Positions 1 through 7,196 of a stretch of 64,000 bases of DNA are shown in pieces. Made by a program: the position numbers and the translations under genes. The stretch lies in NCBI RefSeq assembly GCF_003479605.1, contig NZ_QUHR01000004.1:1-64000 (forward strand). The letters run 5' to 3'. The number at the start of each line of letters is the position of its first letter. Position 1 is the first letter of the stretch. The DNA is from Roseburia sp. AF12-17LB. Lineage in GTDB: Bacteria; Bacillota; Clostridia; Lachnospirales; Lachnospiraceae. The notes beneath the pieces are model-generated. The model worked only from the letters and a program-made list of their open reading frames with translations, had not been told where the DNA came from and did no database searches.

Positions 1-38
1 GTGGAGCTGACTGTTACTAATCGGTCGAGGGCTTGACC
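1..38 (+). rRNA. 23S rRNA, 3' end only (partial)
   Basis: The first bases match the conserved 3' terminus of bacterial 23S rRNA (GAGCTGACTGTTACTAATCG, then GGTCGAGGGCTTGACC). Only the tail is in the window. The 100 bases that follow carry a small AAGGTatgtACCTT hairpin and no 5S rRNA; the next gene is tRNA-Asn. Confidence 0.9.
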
Positions 39-137
39 AAAGCAACTCGGAAATAATCTGTATGAAGTTTTGAAGGTATGTACCTTTAACAATGGCGTTA
101 CCTGATTTCAGGCGAACGTCATTCTTTAACTTAATAA

Positions 138-210
138 TCCTCGATAGCTCAGTTGGTAGAGCACGCGGCTGTTAACCGCGCTGTCGTAGGTTCGAGTCCT
201 ACTCGGGGAG
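138..210 (+). tRNA. tRNA-Asn (anticodon GTT)
   Basis: The 73-nt sequence folds as a cloverleaf. Acceptor TCCTCGA (138-144) pairs with TCGGGGA (203-209) and the discriminator is G210. The anticodon loop CTGTTAA gives GTT, and the T-loop is GTTCGAGTCC. CCA is not encoded. It lies about 100 nt after the 23S end and is followed by a terminator, so it is probably the last gene of the rRNA operon. Confidence 0.97.
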
Positions 211-217
211 CTGATTG

Positions 218-248
218 CTCGATAGCAGATTTTGCTATCGAGTTTTTT
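218..248 (+). terminator. Rho-independent terminator of the rRNA/tRNA-Asn operon
   Basis: A perfect 10-bp stem, CTCGATAGCA (218-227) with TGCTATCGAG (233-242), is followed by TTTTTT. Confidence 0.92.
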
Positions 249-299
249 ACTTTACAGGAAATTTCTCAAATCTCAGAAATAGTGTTATAATAAACTGGA

Positions 300-800
300 A
301 ATAAAAAATGACATGACAAAAGAGCGAATGGTAAATAGTGCAGTTTTTTTTGTGGTAAACTTCTAAAACCAACATAGAAGTACCACATTCGGAACAACAT
401 AGAGGATTGTATCCGAAAGAGAGAAGAATGGAGTGCAGAGATTTGGCTTTGCAAGAACATAAAAACCATCGGCATATTTCGTGTACATTTCATTTTTAAC
501 TTTGTGAAAAGTTGAACCAATGCGGAAAGTAAGCTGTTCAAGCAGCACTTTACGAAAGGCATTACGAAGAAAGTTATAGTCAAAATGTTTGACAGGACGC
601 CAGGGAGTGAAGTTTTCCGTTTTATTCATTTTAGAAAAAATACGAAGGACAACATCGCGGACAGAATGGAATAAGCAATCTAAGAGAGATCTGTCTTTGA
701 AAAATAAGCACGAAGCTCTTCCGGGATAGTGAAAACATAATGACGGTGAACACAGGCAACAAGCTTACAGGGCAAATGAAAAATGGAAATTGTCATAGGT
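300..800 (-). pseudogene. Decayed IS91-family (Y2-type) transposase remnant
   Basis: Reading the minus strand in shifting frames gives pieces that recall IS91-type transposases in the correct order. HRHYVFTIPEELRAYF comes first, then LDCLFHSVRDVVLRIFSKMN running into KTENFTP. This is joined directly to WRPVKHFDYNFLRNAFRKVL and GFYVLAKPNLC, and last comes a C-terminal zinc-ribbon-like NPLCCSECGTSMLVLEVYHK. Two blocks expected from the family are missing: the segment between FTP and WRPVKHF (normally with the HIH motif), and the Tyr-containing region between AKPN and the C-terminal ribbon. There are stop codons and frame changes. I infer an inactive transposase shortened by internal deletions. 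No terminal repeats were recognised. Family assignment is from memory of the conserved blocks. Confidence 0.6.
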
Positions 801-892
801 GTAAGAAATAGCGTTAAAAAGCAGCATTAGAAGTAACGTTAAGAAATAGCACTATAAGTATCACTGAAGAATAGCGTTAAAAAATAGCACAA

Positions 893-970
893 AAAAACGC
901 CCACAGATATGTCATGATATGATGAACTGATTTTGCTCATGATATCATGACATATCTGCGGGCGTTTTTT
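893..970. terminator. Long hairpin, bidirectional terminator
   Basis: AACGCCC plus CAGATATGTCATGATAT (896-920) pairs with ATATCATGACATATCTG plus GGGCGTT (942-967), with one A/C mismatch. It is flanked by an A run on the left and a T run on the right, so it can terminate both ways, including the ABC operon arriving on the minus strand. The 24-bp stem is unusually long. Confidence 0.75.
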
Positions 971-980
971 ATGCTGCTCA

Positions 981-1014
981 GCATCCGTAAGAAGCTGCCG
1001 GTAGCAAGTTCTTA
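981..1014 (+). repeat. Short structured repeat, family C, copy 1
   Basis: GCATCCGTAAGAAGCTG followed by CCGGTAGCAAGTTCTTA folds with TAAGAA/TTCTTA closing GCT/AGC. It sits directly behind the T run of the preceding terminator. Related copies are at 50474-50505 and 57686-57715. Confidence 0.55.
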
Positions 1015-1047
1015 TGGTGAATAACTCATAAAGAGTTTTTCATATAG

Positions 1048-1842
1048 TTACACTTCATTGCGTCTTCCTACGAAGATACTGATTACATAGAACAGTACCG
1101 CATAGATAAGGAAGCAAATGAGACAGCGGGTAATCATATTTGAAGCCATAAGGTCTGTTGCAGTCTCAACCATACAGTTATCCAGCCAGTAGTCGGCAAA
1201 ATCAAAGGATTTCTTGTGGGTCAGGGTGTCTGCCAGTGAGATTATCATGGATAAAACCAGTGGACCGATGATACCGACTGCGATGGAACCGCCTGTTTTC
1301 TTAAATAGAACTGCAATCAGGAAGAACAGGGAGGTGTATGCAAAGTTACCAAGAAGCTGTAAAAGCAGGGTTATAACCAGATCTCCTGTGGTACCGGAAA
1401 GGCTTCCAACTTCCCAGAATGCAGTGCCGGCAAGGAATCCGGTAAGCCAGCAGACAATGGTATAAACCGTTGTGGCAGCTAAGGATACCATGTATTTTAC
1501 CGCATAAATGCGGGTGCGGCTGTAGCCTCTTGCAATGATATTTTTTAAAGTGCCATTGGTGTAGTCGCTGCATACAAAGAGGGAAAGAAATACAGCCAGT
1601 ACAATCGTAAAGTTGCTGGAAGATACTGCACCAACCAGCATATATATGCCGGTATAAAGGAATCCATCGTCAGAAGCACTTACGGTTACGCCGCCAGCTT
1701 CCATATTTCCCTGTGATAAACTGTAAATCATATTTAATGTTACTGCGGTCAGAAGAATTAATCCGATTAACACACAGCCACAGATGTAAAAGCTCTTCTG
1801 ACGGAATAATTTTCGAAATTCAAATCTAAATAATTGTCCCAT
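1048..1842 (-). CDS. ABC-2 type transporter permease
   Basis: This 264-residue integral membrane protein has an N-terminal positively charged stretch (FRFEFRKLFRQKSF), then about six hydrophobic segments at roughly 22-42, 85-110, 130-155, 170-195, 200-220 and 240-260. This is the layout of ABC-2 permeases of the BcrB/LanE/LanG kind. It starts 1 nt after the stop codon of the ATPase gene, with GGTGG five bases before ATG at 1842, so the two are co-transcribed and translationally coupled. A GTG three codons upstream is less well placed. The inferred role is a two-subunit exporter, perhaps for peptide antibiotic or stress resistance. The substrate is unknown. Confidence 0.85.
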   Translation of the reverse strand: MGQLFRFEFRKLFRQKSFYICGCVLIGLILLTAVTLNMIYSLSQGNMEAGGVTVSASDDGFLYTGIYMLVGAVSSSNFTIVLAVFLSLFVCSDYTNGTLKNIIARGYSRTRIYAVKYMVSLAATTVYTIVCWLTGFLAGTAFWEVGSLSGTTGDLVITLLLQLLGNFAYTSLFFLIAVLFKKTGGSIAVGIIGPLVLSMIISLADTLTHKKSFDFADYWLDNCMVETATDLMASNMITRCLICFLIYAVLFYVISIFVGRRNEV

Positions 1843-1843
1843 A

Positions 1844-2737
1844 TTAACCACCTATCCGTTTCATAAAGTATTGTTCAAGTCCTTCTGCATGCACCCAGAA
1901 ACTATTTACCGCAACGCCCTGTTGAACCAGACGTTTGTTTAATTCAGCGGCTTCCTCAAGATGTGAGGAGAGAATCACCTGATTGCCGGCAATGCGAATC
2001 TGTTCTGCCGGAATAGTTTCTGCAAAAATAGTGGCTGTTTTCTGCACATCATCTACTGTAAAAATCAGTTTGTGCTGGCAGCGTTCATTTAATTCTGCAG
2101 CAGTAACTTCTTCAATCAGCATACCGTCGTTGATAATTCCATATCTGGTAACGATTTTGGACAGCTCATCTAATAAGTGGCTGGAAATGAGAATTGTAAT
2201 ATTTTTCTCATGATTCAGCTTTAAAATCAAATCACGGACTTCCTTCATTCCGGCAGGGTCAAGACCGTTTACCGGCTCATCTAAGACTAAGAACTCCGGA
2301 TTGCCGAGAAGTGCAATGGCAATACCAAGACGCTGGCGCATTCCAAGGGAAAATTTGCCGGCTTTTTTATTACCGGTATCAGCAAGCCCAACCAGAGAAA
2401 GGATTTCCTTAATCTCTGCATCGGTGCCACCGTAAATTAAGGAAAACTGCTTTAAGTTTTCATAGGCGGTACAGTTTTTATAAAGTCCAGGTGCTTCGAT
2501 TAAAGAACCGATTTTGCGTCTGGCTTTATCGAAAGGCTCGCCGCCAAATAATTTGATTTCTCCTTTGGTAGGGAAAGCAGTACCTAAGACAAGGCGCATG
2601 AAAGTTGTTTTTCCGGCACCGTTTTTTCCAATGAATCCGTAAATATCACCTTTGTGAATGGTCATATTTACATTATTTACAGCCATCTTCTTACCGAATT
2701 GCCGGGAAAGATTCGTTGTTTGCAATATTGTTTCCAT
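1844..2737 (-). CDS. ABC transporter ATP-binding protein
   Basis: This 297-residue nucleotide-binding subunit has Walker A GKNGAGKTT near residue 40, the signature FSLGMRQRLGIA near 130-140 and Walker B EFLVLDEPVNGLDP near 150-163. It belongs to the drug/lantibiotic-export type (BcrA/LanF-like). The start at 2737 is chosen because AAGGAG lies 8 nt upstream; an ATG two codons earlier is too close to that site. It is first in an operon with the ABC-2 permease. No regulator gene is adjacent, but the promoter carries a perfect inverted repeat. Confidence 0.9.
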   Translation of the reverse strand: METILQTTNLSRQFGKKMAVNNVNMTIHKGDIYGFIGKNGAGKTTFMRLVLGTAFPTKGEIKLFGGEPFDKARRKIGSLIEAPGLYKNCTAYENLKQFSLIYGGTDAEIKEILSLVGLADTGNKKAGKFSLGMRQRLGIAIALLGNPEFLVLDEPVNGLDPAGMKEVRDLILKLNHEKNITILISSHLLDELSKIVTRYGIINDGMLIEEVTAAELNERCQHKLIFTVDDVQKTATIFAETIPAEQIRIAGNQVILSSHLEEAAELNKRLVQQGVAVNSFWVHAEGLEQYFMKRIGG

Positions 2738-2759
2738 AAACATATCTCCTTCTTTATTT

Positions 2760-2777
2760 GTATTACTACAATAATAC
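2760..2777. promoter_or_regulatory. Inverted repeat overlapping the -10, probable operator
   Basis: GTATTA-N6-TAATAC is a perfect dyad covering the -10 and start-site region of the exporter promoter. The form resembles operators of YtrA-type GntR repressors, which often control such ABC operons, but no such gene is next to it. Confidence 0.5.
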
Positions 2778-2796
2778 ACTAAGACAGTAATGTCAA
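2768..2796 (-). promoter_or_regulatory. Sigma-A promoter of the ABC exporter operon
   Basis: On the minus strand TTGACA (2791-2796) is spaced 17 bp from TATTGT (2768-2773). Confidence 0.6.
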
Positions 2797-2894
2797 GAAG
2801 AAAATTTTAAAAGATAGACAGAAAGAGAAAAGAAGTGTACCCTTAAAGAGAATAATTTTGAGCAAAATTATGACGAATAATTCTTAAAAAACGC

Positions 2895-2923
2895 TTTACA
2901 TCACCACTACTCTATGGTATACT
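2895..2923 (+). promoter_or_regulatory. Promoter of the tRNA-Glu/tRNA-Cys unit
   Basis: TTTACA (2895-2900) is followed after exactly 17 bp by TATACT (2918-2923), 33 bp before tRNA-Glu. Confidence 0.75.
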
Positions 2924-2956
2924 AAAACACGTTCTGACGGTCGTTGGAACGTATCT

Positions 2957-3028
2957 GGCTCCGTGGTCAAGCGGTTAAGACATCGCCCTTTCACGGCGGT
3001 AACACGGGTTCGATTCCCGTCGGAGTCA
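2957..3028 (+). tRNA. tRNA-Glu (anticodon TTC)
   Basis: This is a 72-nt cloverleaf. Acceptor GGCTCCG (2957-2963) pairs with CGGAGTC (3021-3027, one G.T pair). The anticodon loop CTTTCAC gives TTC and the T-loop is GTTCGATTCCC. CCA is not encoded. Confidence 0.97.
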
Positions 3029-3097
3029 CTACACGAACAGAATATGAGGCATAAAAAATGTGCCACTGCATATACTGGAAGTGTTACAACAGAATAT

Positions 3098-3168
3098 GGC
3101 GACATAGCCAAGTGGTAAGGCACGGGTCTGCAACACCCTTATCACCAGTTCGAATCTGGTTGTCGCCT
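3098..3168 (+). tRNA. tRNA-Cys (anticodon GCA), copy 1
   Basis: This is a 71-nt cloverleaf with acceptor GGCGACA/TGTCGCC and anticodon loop CTGCAAC (GCA). It probably shares a transcript with tRNA-Glu and ends at the terminator just behind it. A second tRNA-Cys with an identical D and anticodon region is at 9397-9467. Confidence 0.97.
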
Positions 3169-3173
3169 CTTTC

Positions 3174-3204
3174 AAGAGAATCTTTTATAGATTCTCTTTT
3201 TTTT
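3174..3204 (+). terminator. Terminator of the tRNA-Glu/tRNA-Cys unit
   Basis: AAGAGAATC (3174-3182) pairs with GATTCTCTT (3190-3198) and is followed by a T run. Confidence 0.9.
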
Positions 3205-3205
3205 A

Positions 3206-3250
3206 CGCGAGTAGCGAGAAAAATCGCATGCTTGCATGCAGATTTGGCGA
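3206..3250 (+). repeat. Post-terminator structured repeat, family B, copy 1
   Basis: CGCGAGTAGCGAGAAA follows the terminator T run directly. The next bases form a hairpin (AAATC-GCATGC-TT-GCATGC-A-GATTT). The first 16 bases recur exactly at 32316, also right behind a terminator. Confidence 0.55.
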
Positions 3251-3255
3251 GCACC

Positions 3256-4134
3256 TTAAGAAACTTCAATACCATGCACCTGCAAAAATTCCTTCGCAAT
3301 CTTCGAAAGGTGCCGGTCTTTGCTGATAATAAAAGCACTCATAATATAGAGGTTTTCATCGGAAATATATTTGATGCACATATCCTTAATTTCACGTATG
3401 TCCTCTTTCGTCAGGGAGACTAAGGCTACACTTCCAAAAGAGCGCGCCCATTCAATGGCAGTGGTTTTCGGAGAAGTAATCATGGAAACATTTGGCGAAA
3501 GAAGATAGTGTCCAAAAGAAGCATAAACAATATCCAGACAGTCAAAAGGAATTGCCAGCGGGTAGTTGGCAAGGTCCGGGACAGAAAGCTTTCCTTTGAT
3601 TTTAGCCAGGGGATGGTCTTTTGGAAACAGCGCAACAATATCCTCTCTTTCATAGGGATAAAGTGTAAGCGCACCATGTCCGGGTGCGGCAGAGCGAATC
3701 AGCCCAATCTCCGTAATTCCATTTAAGACATTCGGAATAACAAATTCGCTTGGAATCTCATAAAAGTCATAATTTACTTTCGGATGCTTTGCGATAAAGG
3801 CATCAAAAAATTTGTGCAGAAAATAAGGAGAGTTACCGGCTGGAATTGAAATCTTCAACAGTTCAGAGAAGCCGGCTTTCTGGTTCAGCAATTCATTTCG
3901 TAAGCCCTCTTCCATCATGCAAATCTCTTTGGCACGTTTGTAAAAGATTCTTCCTGCATCCGTCAGCTCTAAGGAACGGTTTCCCCGGAGAAGAAGCTTC
4001 GCACCATAGGTTTTCTCAATATTTTTTAGCTGGTTACTCAAAGAAGGCTGTGCAATCAGAAGCTTATTGGCAGCCGCTACGATACTGCCGCAATCTACAA
4101 TGGTTACAAAGTTACGGTAGGAGTCTAATGTCAT
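3256..4134 (-). CDS. LysR-family transcriptional regulator
   Basis: The 292-residue protein has the LysR layout. An N-terminal winged helix-turn-helix (residues 1-60, with GSIVAAANKLLIAQPSLSNQ as recognition region) is followed by a periplasmic-binding-like effector domain (about 90-290, starting LLKISIPAGNSPYFLHKFF). The start at 4134 gives the classical N-terminus MTLDSYRNFVTIVDCGS and has GAGG 9 nt upstream; longer readings extend into the fold-back region and have no ribosome site. It is transcribed away from the purine salvage operon at 4914, so that operon is one candidate target, but the 780-bp gap with its large fold-back makes this uncertain. Ligand unknown. Confidence 0.88.
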   Translation of the reverse strand: MTLDSYRNFVTIVDCGSIVAAANKLLIAQPSLSNQLKNIEKTYGAKLLLRGNRSLELTDAGRIFYKRAKEICMMEEGLRNELLNQKAGFSELLKISIPAGNSPYFLHKFFDAFIAKHPKVNYDFYEIPSEFVIPNVLNGITEIGLIRSAAPGHGALTLYPYEREDIVALFPKDHPLAKIKGKLSVPDLANYPLAIPFDCLDIVYASFGHYLLSPNVSMITSPKTTAIEWARSFGSVALVSLTKEDIREIKDMCIKYISDENLYIMSAFIISKDRHLSKIAKEFLQVHGIEVS

Positions 4135-4183
4135 AATAAAATACCTCTTTTGTTTTGTAGGAATCATTTGAAAATATAATTTA

Positions 4184-4713
4184 TGTGGTTTGTAGGGGGG
4201 ATTGTAAAAAATATAGGATTTCCAATATAGTTCCGGGTATGCAGGGAAGATTATTTTTGATATGAAATGCCGCAGTTCTAAAGCACATGTTTTTCTTTCT
4301 GTTATCAAAACAGTCTTTCCAATGTTTGACATGATAACTTCCCGGTTCGCCGAAGTACGGATGCATTTTAAGGGCTGTTAGGGGCACTTGAAATTTCGTC
4401 TGGCATCCGGCAACGCTGGCACAGGGAAGTGCCAGCGAGGCGCATATGAACATGGATGTGAATTTGCGCCGGTTGCCAGGCTTATTCAGTTATAGGTCGA
4501 AATTCTTAGTGCCCCTTGCAGACATTATTCAGCATCCGTACTCGGCGGACAGAGCAGTTATCCTCTTAAAGCAATGGAAAGACAGTTTATAATCAAGAAA
4601 AACATGTAACTAAGAACTGCAGACATTTCATATCAGATAAAATAATCTTCCTGCATAACCGGCTAATTATATTGAAATAAAATATTTTTCTTTACAATTC
4701 CCCTCCACACAAT
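4184..4713. repeat. Large imperfect fold-back (inverted repeat) with branched tip
   Basis: Bases 4184-4387 are complementary, with small gaps and mismatches, to bases 4506-4713. Matching blocks include GTGCCCCT, GCATCCGTACT, AGTTATC, TGGAAAGAC, AGAAAAACATGT, AGAACTGC, CATTTCATATCA, AATAATCTT, CCTGCATA and TTACAAT. The pairing continues inward (CGAAATT, GGCAAC 4409-4414 with GTTGCC 4472-4477) to a junction with two hairpins. One is CGCTGGCAC/GTGCCAGCG (4414-4437) and the other GGCGCA/TGCGCC (4439-4470). As RNA it would be a rod of roughly 200 bp with a forked end. No protein is supported here. It could be a structured RNA, a fold-back mobile element or an inverted duplication. Confidence 0.75.
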
Positions 4714-4774
4714 ATAATAAAAATATTATAGAAATCAAGTAAAAATAGTATTTTTATTATAAAACAATTTCTAT

Positions 4775-4836
4775 TATAATGCAAATGTATGTAAGCAAAG
4801 GTGCAATACGGGGACGTGTTGTACCTTTCGTGTTTT
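4775..4836 (+). promoter_or_regulatory. -10 box and leader hairpin of the purine salvage operon
   Basis: A perfect TATAAT (4775-4780), with only a poor -35 (TTTTAT), precedes a hairpin AGGTGCAATAC/GTGTTGTACCT (within 4798-4828, two G.T pairs), and GTGTTTTTC follows it. It could act as an attenuator between promoter and gene. The sequence does not match the purine riboswitch consensus. Confidence 0.4.
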
Positions 4837-4913
4837 TCATAGTTACAATACATCCGAAGGAGACAGAACATTTCCGGCGGATATATAATGATGGATAAGA
4901 GGATATAGATAAA

Positions 4914-5480
4914 ATGGAACATTATGATTTAGAAGTATGTGGTCTGAAACGTGAACTGCCTTTTGTTAAACTGTCAGATGGAACAGCGTATGCAAGTTTT
5001 GTGGTAATCAGTGATACGGAGCTGATTGAGAAAGCAGGAAAGGAACTGGCGGCATTTGCCAATGGAGCAGAAATTATCCTGACCATTGAAGCAAAGGGAA
5101 TTGCCCTGGCGTACGAGATTTCAAAGCAGCTTCATATGAAGGAATTTGTGGTAGTCCGGAAAAGCGTGAAGTCCTATGTGAAATCATTTATCCAGGATGC
5201 GGTGCATTCCATTACAACAGAGGGAAATCAGGACATTTTTCTGGATGAAACGGATGCAGAGAAGTTAAAGGGAAAGAAAGTTGCAATTGTGGATGATGTG
5301 ATTTCAAAAGGAGAATCCCTGGCTGCGGCAGAGCGTCTGGTGCAGAAAGCCGGAGGAGAGGTTTGCAGCAGGCTTGCAATTCTGGCAGAGGGAAAAGCGG
5401 CAGAGCGGACAGATATCACATTTTTACAGAAACTACCATTGTTTCAGAAAGGAAAAGAATCCTATGAGCCTGTTGATTAA
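4914..5480 (+). CDS. Adenine/xanthine-type phosphoribosyltransferase family protein
   Basis: The 188-residue type I phosphoribosyltransferase has the PRPP-binding motif VAIVDDVISKGES at about residues 122-134. The rest resembles adenine phosphoribosyltransferase (TIEAKGIALAYEISKQL in the first half). Enzymes of this group join a purine base to PRPP to give the nucleotide. It is first in an operon with adenine deaminase, whose start codon lies inside this gene's 3' end (17-nt overlap), and an NCS2 purine permease. Adenine or hypoxanthine/xanthine is therefore the likely substrate. It could also be a regulatory homologue; the base specificity cannot be read from sequence. Confidence 0.8.
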   Translation: MEHYDLEVCGLKRELPFVKLSDGTAYASFVVISDTELIEKAGKELAAFANGAEIILTIEAKGIALAYEISKQLHMKEFVVVRKSVKSYVKSFIQDAVHSITTEGNQDIFLDETDAEKLKGKKVAIVDDVISKGESLAAAERLVQKAGGEVCSRLAILAEGKAAERTDITFLQKLPLFQKGKESYEPVD

Positions 5481-7170
5481 GAATGTTGCGATTGCAGATG
5501 TGTTGGAAGATGAGATAAAAACCGGGGATATTTATATCAAAAATGGTCGTTTTGAGAAAATTGCAGAGCATATTGATGCCAGTGAAATAGAAGAAAAGGA
5601 GCATCTTATGGTAATCAATGGGGAAGGGCTTACTGCCCTGCCGGGATTAATTGACGCCCATACCCATGTGGAGCTTAGCATGTTAAGCAGTGCATCTTTT
5701 GCAGAGGCACTGATACAAAACGGAACCACAGCAGCAGTCTTAGACCCTCATGATGCAGTAAATGTCTTAGGACATAAAGGTGCAAAATATCTGATGGAAG
5801 AGATGAAGGAGACAGAGCTTACACCGGTCTGGATGGCATCTCCCTGTGTTCCGTCAGCACCGGGATATGAAGACTGTTATGGACAGGTGATGCTTTCCGA
5901 TGTCAAAGTGATGGTGGAAGAATATGGCATGTATGGAATTGCAGAAGCCATGGATTATAACCGGGTCATTGCAAAGGAAGCTTCTTTAAAAGAAATCTTA
6001 GATTATGGAAAAGAAAAAGGTTTAAAAATAGACGGACATGCGCCGGGTGTATTGGGAGCTGACTTAGATACCTATATTGCAGCAGGCGTAAGCTCCGACC
6101 ATGAGAGTGTAACGGTGGAGGAAATGTTAGAAAAATTCAGGAAAGGAATGTATGTCATTATCCGCCGTGGCTCCTTAAAAGAGCCTGCAAGTGCAAAAGA
6201 ATTCTTAGATAAAGCAGGAGACAGCGACCATATTTTACTTTCTACCGATGGCTGTATTACAGCGAAAGATATGGCAGAGCATGGACATATGAACTATGCA
6301 CTGGCGCAGATTGTGGAAGAAGGTGTGGAGCCGCTTCAGGCTATCAAGCTTGCAACGATTTATCCGGCAGCAGCCTATGGCTTAAAGGACAGAGGTGTCA
6401 TTGCAGAGGGATATCGTGCAGATATGATACTTGTGAAGGATTTAACAGACTTTAAGGTGCAGGATGTTATTGTAAACGGAGAAATTGCAAAGGCTTCTTA
6501 TCCGCGAATGGATTATCCGAAAGAAGTGATCCATTCCATAAAGCGGGATGATTTAAAAGAAGGAGAACTTACGATTCCATTGCCGGAAGGCTGCATAGAT
6601 GGCGAAGTAAAAGTCAATATTGTAAAAATCGTGGACGGAATCCTGGAGACAATTCACGAAGAGAGAACGCTTCCGGTAAAGAACGGTGCACTCATTTTAG
6701 AGGATGACTTAATGTATTGTGCAGTAGTAGACCGTTACCGGAAAGATGGTTCCATCGGAATCGGCATCATCAGCCAGGCAGGAGCACTGCAGGGAGCATT
6801 TGCCGGTTCGGTAGGACAGGATACCCAGAATCTGATTGCATTTGGAACTTCTCTTTCGGATATGACGCTGGCATTTAATCAGGTCATTGTAAAACAGGGT
6901 GGTCTTTCTTATGTAAGGGATGGAGAAGAAAAACAGTTTGTAGGACTTCCGGTACTTGGCATATTAAGCCAGAAGCCAATGGAGGCATTTGTAGAGGAAA
7001 CAGATAGACTTTTAGCTGATTTATGGAAACACGGCTGTATCCTTAAGAATCCAATCCTCACCATGAGTCTTCAGATTTCCCTTGCCGTCATTCCGGAGAT
7101 GGCAATTACCAACCGGGGATTATTAGATATTATAAATAATCGATTTATTCCAGTCTGTGAACTGGTTTAG
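5464..7170 (+). CDS. ade: Adenine deaminase
   Basis: The 568-residue amidohydrolase converts adenine to hypoxanthine and ammonia. It has the metal-binding LIDAHTHVELSML motif near residue 62, IDGHAPGVLGADLDTYIAAG in the middle, LLSTDGC near 260 and the adenine-deaminase C-terminal domain (GIGIISQAGALQGAFAGSVG). The start at 5464 gives MSLLIKNVAIADVL and has AAAGGAAAAG just upstream. It overlaps the previous gene by 17 nt and is followed 26 nt later by the purine permease, which fits uptake, deamination and salvage in one pathway. Confidence 0.95.
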   Translation: MSLLIKNVAIADVLEDEIKTGDIYIKNGRFEKIAEHIDASEIEEKEHLMVINGEGLTALPGLIDAHTHVELSMLSSASFAEALIQNGTTAAVLDPHDAVNVLGHKGAKYLMEEMKETELTPVWMASPCVPSAPGYEDCYGQVMLSDVKVMVEEYGMYGIAEAMDYNRVIAKEASLKEILDYGKEKGLKIDGHAPGVLGADLDTYIAAGVSSDHESVTVEEMLEKFRKGMYVIIRRGSLKEPASAKEFLDKAGDSDHILLSTDGCITAKDMAEHGHMNYALAQIVEEGVEPLQAIKLATIYPAAAYGLKDRGVIAEGYRADMILVKDLTDFKVQDVIVNGEIAKASYPRMDYPKEVIHSIKRDDLKEGELTIPLPEGCIDGEVKVNIVKIVDGILETIHEERTLPVKNGALILEDDLMYCAVVDRYRKDGSIGIGIISQAGALQGAFAGSVGQDTQNLIAFGTSLSDMTLAFNQVIVKQGGLSYVRDGEEKQFVGLPVLGILSQKPMEAFVEETDRLLADLWKHGCILKNPILTMSLQISLAVIPEMAITNRGLLDIINNRFIPVCELV

Positions 7171-7196
7171 ATAAAACAAAAGAAAGGACGTTTATT

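Noticed and set aside
39..137. 5S rRNA gene between 23S and tRNA-Asn
   Set aside because: The stretch is too short and lacks 5S conserved sequences.
266..583. Minus-strand reading frame of about 105 residues
   Set aside because: It overlaps the transposase remnant in another frame and has no protein-like motifs of its own.
4181..4453. Minus-strand reading frame in the fold-back region and a long N-terminal extension of the LysR gene
   Set aside because: Both arise from the inverted repeat; the LysR protein has its canonical start at 4134 with a ribosome site.
4713..4913. Purine riboswitch in front of the salvage operon
   Set aside because: The conserved purine aptamer junction sequences are not present; only a simple hairpin is found.
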